Shown piece after piece: positions 62,166 through 64,000 of a DNA stretch of 64,000 bases. The stretch is from the NCBI RefSeq assembly GCF_900240995.1, contig NZ_LT965956.1:62001-126000 (forward strand), in the 5' to 3' direction. Each line of letters opens with the position of its first letter. Position 1 is the stretch's first letter. The DNA is from Bacillus sp. Marseille-P3661 (GTDB taxonomy: Bacteria; Bacillota; Bacilli; Bacillales; Bacillaceae_J). The position numbers and the translations under genes are program-made. The notes under the pieces were generated by a model. That model saw nothing but the letters and a program-made list of their open reading frames with translations. It did no database searches and was not told the origin of the DNA.

Positions 62166-62405
62166 CTACTCTCCAAAAAGTTCATTATATGCCTGTGTTG
62201 CAGCATCCTCTGATGAAAATAACGCATCATCATCTTCAATTGTGTGAAATGTTTCATGTAGAAACAAAGCCGTTCGATTTGGATCTTTTGGATGCTGCAC
62301 AATTTCTGCAGGCATTACATTAGAAACTGTTGGAGTATGGGGATTATTGTATATTACATATACATCATCACCAGGTTTTACGTCTTTCGGATCAATTGTA
62401 TCCAT
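62166..62405 (-). CDS. splA: SplA-like regulator
   Basis: A 79-residue protein, the same length as B. subtilis SplA, a TRAP-like negative regulator of the spore photoproduct lyase operon. The family core is plain: KPGDDVYVIYNNPHT, AEIVQHP, ALFLHETFH and AATQAYNELFGE. In B. subtilis splA precedes splB; here no splB follows, since the minus strand runs into the convergent ykvI. I chose the ATG at 62405 for length and homology; ATG at 62414 and GTG at 62417 are alternatives closer to GAAAGAG. Its target gene may lie elsewhere. Confidence 0.8.
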   Translation of the reverse strand: MDTIDPKDVKPGDDVYVIYNNPHTPTVSNVMPAEIVQHPKDPNRTALFLHETFHTIEDDDALFSSEDAATQAYNELFGE

Positions 62406-62634
62406 GTAAAGCATCACTCTTTCTTTTTGATTTCTGAATTAGTTTAAGCAAATAAACTACGAAATATCAATTTTTTTCTTGCAAATCTTATTTGAGATAA
62501 GCTTATATTATTAGGTAGTAATTCAATAAAAATAAAATTATTTGCTAAAAAAGGCTATAAAATAATTTTTCTTTACGAATTAATATTTAAACTATAATTT
62601 TAAATATTAATCATATGGGAAGTGAATTACACGT

Positions 62635-64000
62635 ATGACATCAGAGAATACATTAATTTCGAAGACGTATTACCAAAAGTTTATGATAGATAATGAGTTT
62701 AAAAATCCTATTGAAAGTCTTGCAGAATTGTATTTATCAGCGCAGAAAAATGAATATTCAAACCTTACGGAAATTCGATTTTCACAAGGTGAGCTATATT
62801 TTCATTATAAAGATTTCGAAACGGCCATTTTTAAATGGGAGACTATTCATGATGATCTCGAGCTATGGGCTAAAAAAAATATAGCCGATGCTTATTTTGA
62901 ACTTGGAAATTTAACCTCAGCAGAAGATACTTATAAGTCTATTGAGACAGAACATGTATCTCTAAAAACGGAAGTGACGTTGAAATTATTATCGATATAC
63001 ATAGAACAGGGGCGACTTGAAGAATCCACAACCGTTATTAAAAATATAGTTGCGATCAACCCAGATTACCCGAACGTTACAAACATCGCCCGTTCTTTTT
63101 TTGAGGATTATAAGGATTGGAATAATGCGCTTGAGCTTGCAGTAAACGAAGCTATTCGCACACAATCGCTCGAATGGTTCGAAGCTATAAAATTATATAT
63201 TGATTACGGTATTGCCAAATCAATTGAACCTGACTATTTTTCAAAAGTATTAGTTACCTTGTTTGAAATAGACGAGTTCTTCTTTGAAGAACTCGCAGTA
63301 GCTTTGTGGGAAAACTACAAACATCGGGAGCTCTATTTCTCTTGGATCACAGTTTTTAATAATCTTTTTATAGATTTGGAAGGTAGTCGATCAAAAGGAT
63401 GGGATGAACTATCAGATCTTTATCAGGAAACATACTTTGATTTGATGAAAGGCGATTATTTTGTAAAAGATCTATCAGAAATCTTTCCAGCACTTTTAAC
63501 AAATTGGTTAAAAATAACTGATTCATCAAATTGCTTTGTTGCTTCTGCCGCTGTTATTTCATGGAGTGAAGTTTTTCCATCAAGTATTAGCGTACCTGTC
63601 TTAAATAAAGCAGAAAAAATGATTGCGCATCCTAATGGATTCGATAACAGCTTAAACCACACCCTTCAATTATTCGAATCGATCTCGGTTTGGGCAAAAA
63701 ACAATGGCGTTGATTTGGGTCATAAAATCAATTGGATTGTTGAAGAGCTTGCTGATACTAACGTTAATCATCTTTTTATAGCAGGTACTACTGGAAATGA
63801 AAAATCTTCATTCATAAATTCAGTACTTGGGGGAAATGTTGTTTCACCATCATCTTGTTCATTTGTAATGTTCAAGCATGCTGATGTGACGACCATAAGT
63901 GAAATTACTGATATAGATATACGTACTGGATTAACCCTTTCTGATTTTCATGGTATTAGCGAAGTACGGCGTCAGGAACCCATTATTGATTTTAGATTAC
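62635..64000 (+). CDS. Dynamin-like GTPase, partial (3' end outside window)
   Basis: The ATG at 62635 opens a frame that runs without stop to the window edge (455 codons). The first 330 residues are helical repeats of tetratricopeptide type (for example IRFSQGELYFHYKDFETAIF and NIADAYFELGNLTSAEDTY), then a GTPase domain begins. Its G1 loop reads AGTTGNEKSSFINSVLGG at about residue 383-400, as in dynamins and GBP-like proteins, but with Glu where a Gly precedes the Lys-Ser. Bacterial dynamins act in membrane remodelling, and some in phage defence. GGGAAGTG lies about 12 bases upstream; 62418-62634 is otherwise empty. Confidence 0.7.
   Translation, partial: MTSENTLISKTYYQKFMIDNEFKNPIESLAELYLSAQKNEYSNLTEIRFSQGELYFHYKDFETAIFKWETIHDDLELWAKKNIADAYFELGNLTSAEDTYKSIETEHVSLKTEVTLKLLSIYIEQGRLEESTTVIKNIVAINPDYPNVTNIARSFFEDYKDWNNALELAVNEAIRTQSLEWFEAIKLYIDYGIAKSIEPDYFSKVLVTLFEIDEFFFEELAVALWENYKHRELYFSWITVFNNLFIDLEGSRSKGWDELSDLYQETYFDLMKGDYFVKDLSEIFPALLTNWLKITDSSNCFVASAAVISWSEVFPSSISVPVLNKAEKMIAHPNGFDNSLNHTLQLFESISVWAKNNGVDLGHKINWIVEELADTNVNHLFIAGTTGNEKSSFINSVLGGNVVSPSSCSFVMFKHADVTTISEITDIDIRTGLTLSDFHGISEVRRQEPIIDFRL

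Noticed and set aside
1-64000. CRISPR arrays, tRNA or rRNA genes, integrases, transposases
   Set aside because: No regularly spaced repeats, cloverleaf genes or DDE/tyrosine/serine recombinase proteins were found in the window.

Overview
The window looks like chromosomal DNA of a low-GC, spore-forming member of the Bacillaceae. Pointers are the AT-rich sequence, strong AGGAGG-type ribosome binding sites, frequent TTG and GTG starts, and Bacillus-type genes: yjlC-ndh, a cotQ-like FAD oxidase behind a sigma-K promoter, splA, a DUF3231 protein, ykvI, exoA, and a LytS/LytT pair beside a CstA-family transporter. No rRNA, tRNA, CRISPR array, integrase or insertion sequence was seen. I could not place it to species.

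Layout. 1-7.1 kb: a zinc-ribbon membrane protein, threonine synthase, a CYTH-domain protein, a tandem DUF1259 protein with decayed coding sequence behind it, two small membrane proteins and a guanylate-kinase paralogue. 7.9-9.6 kb: yjlC-ndh (respiratory NADH dehydrogenase). 9.7-13.4 kb, minus strand: a polar amino-acid ABC importer ending in an M20 amidohydrolase. 13.8 kb: a DoxX protein with a Rex/Fnr-like site. 14.6-25.8 kb: a defence island made of an McrBC/LlaJI-type restriction pair, a nitroreductase, and a complete Wadjet operon in the order jetD-jetA-jetB-jetC. 26-40.8 kb: a mixed region with an EAL protein, glutamate/leucine-type dehydrogenase, cotQ-like oxidase, DUF3237, CheY-like receiver, YczE and YdcZ membrane proteins, a lone SLATT protein, SDR and AKR oxidoreductases, DUF421, MarR, DUF3231 and an MBL-fold enzyme. 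40.9-44.4 kb: a self-contained cassette of a divergent XRE repressor and four genes (NYN nuclease, four-helix membrane protein, small protein, cysteine-cluster protein), the best candidate here for an undescribed system. 44.6-53.5 kb: a histidine phosphatase, exoA, several small hypotheticals, an MHYT-GGDEF-EAL protein, a secreted M14 peptidase and a proline-rich, coat-like protein with a premature TGA. 53.9-56.6 kb: a four-PAS GGDEF-EAL protein. 56.7-60.8 kb: cstA with lytT and lytS. 61-64 kb: ykvI, splA and the start of a dynamin-like GTPase that runs off the window.

How the parts work together. LytS/LytT probably sense an extracellular carbon source (pyruvate in the related BtsS/BtsR systems) and activate the CstA-family transporter. 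A consensus cre site on that promoter adds CcpA repression, and a 21-bp direct repeat upstream is a candidate LytT site. Three EAL proteins, two of them also carrying GGDEF domains, suggest c-di-GMP turnover. The Wadjet and McrBC/LlaJI units would act against plasmids and foreign or modified DNA. Several loci show decay or unusual decoding: an EAL gene whose only well-placed start codon is ATA, two reading frames continuing past TGA stops, and fragments of membrane and small proteins.
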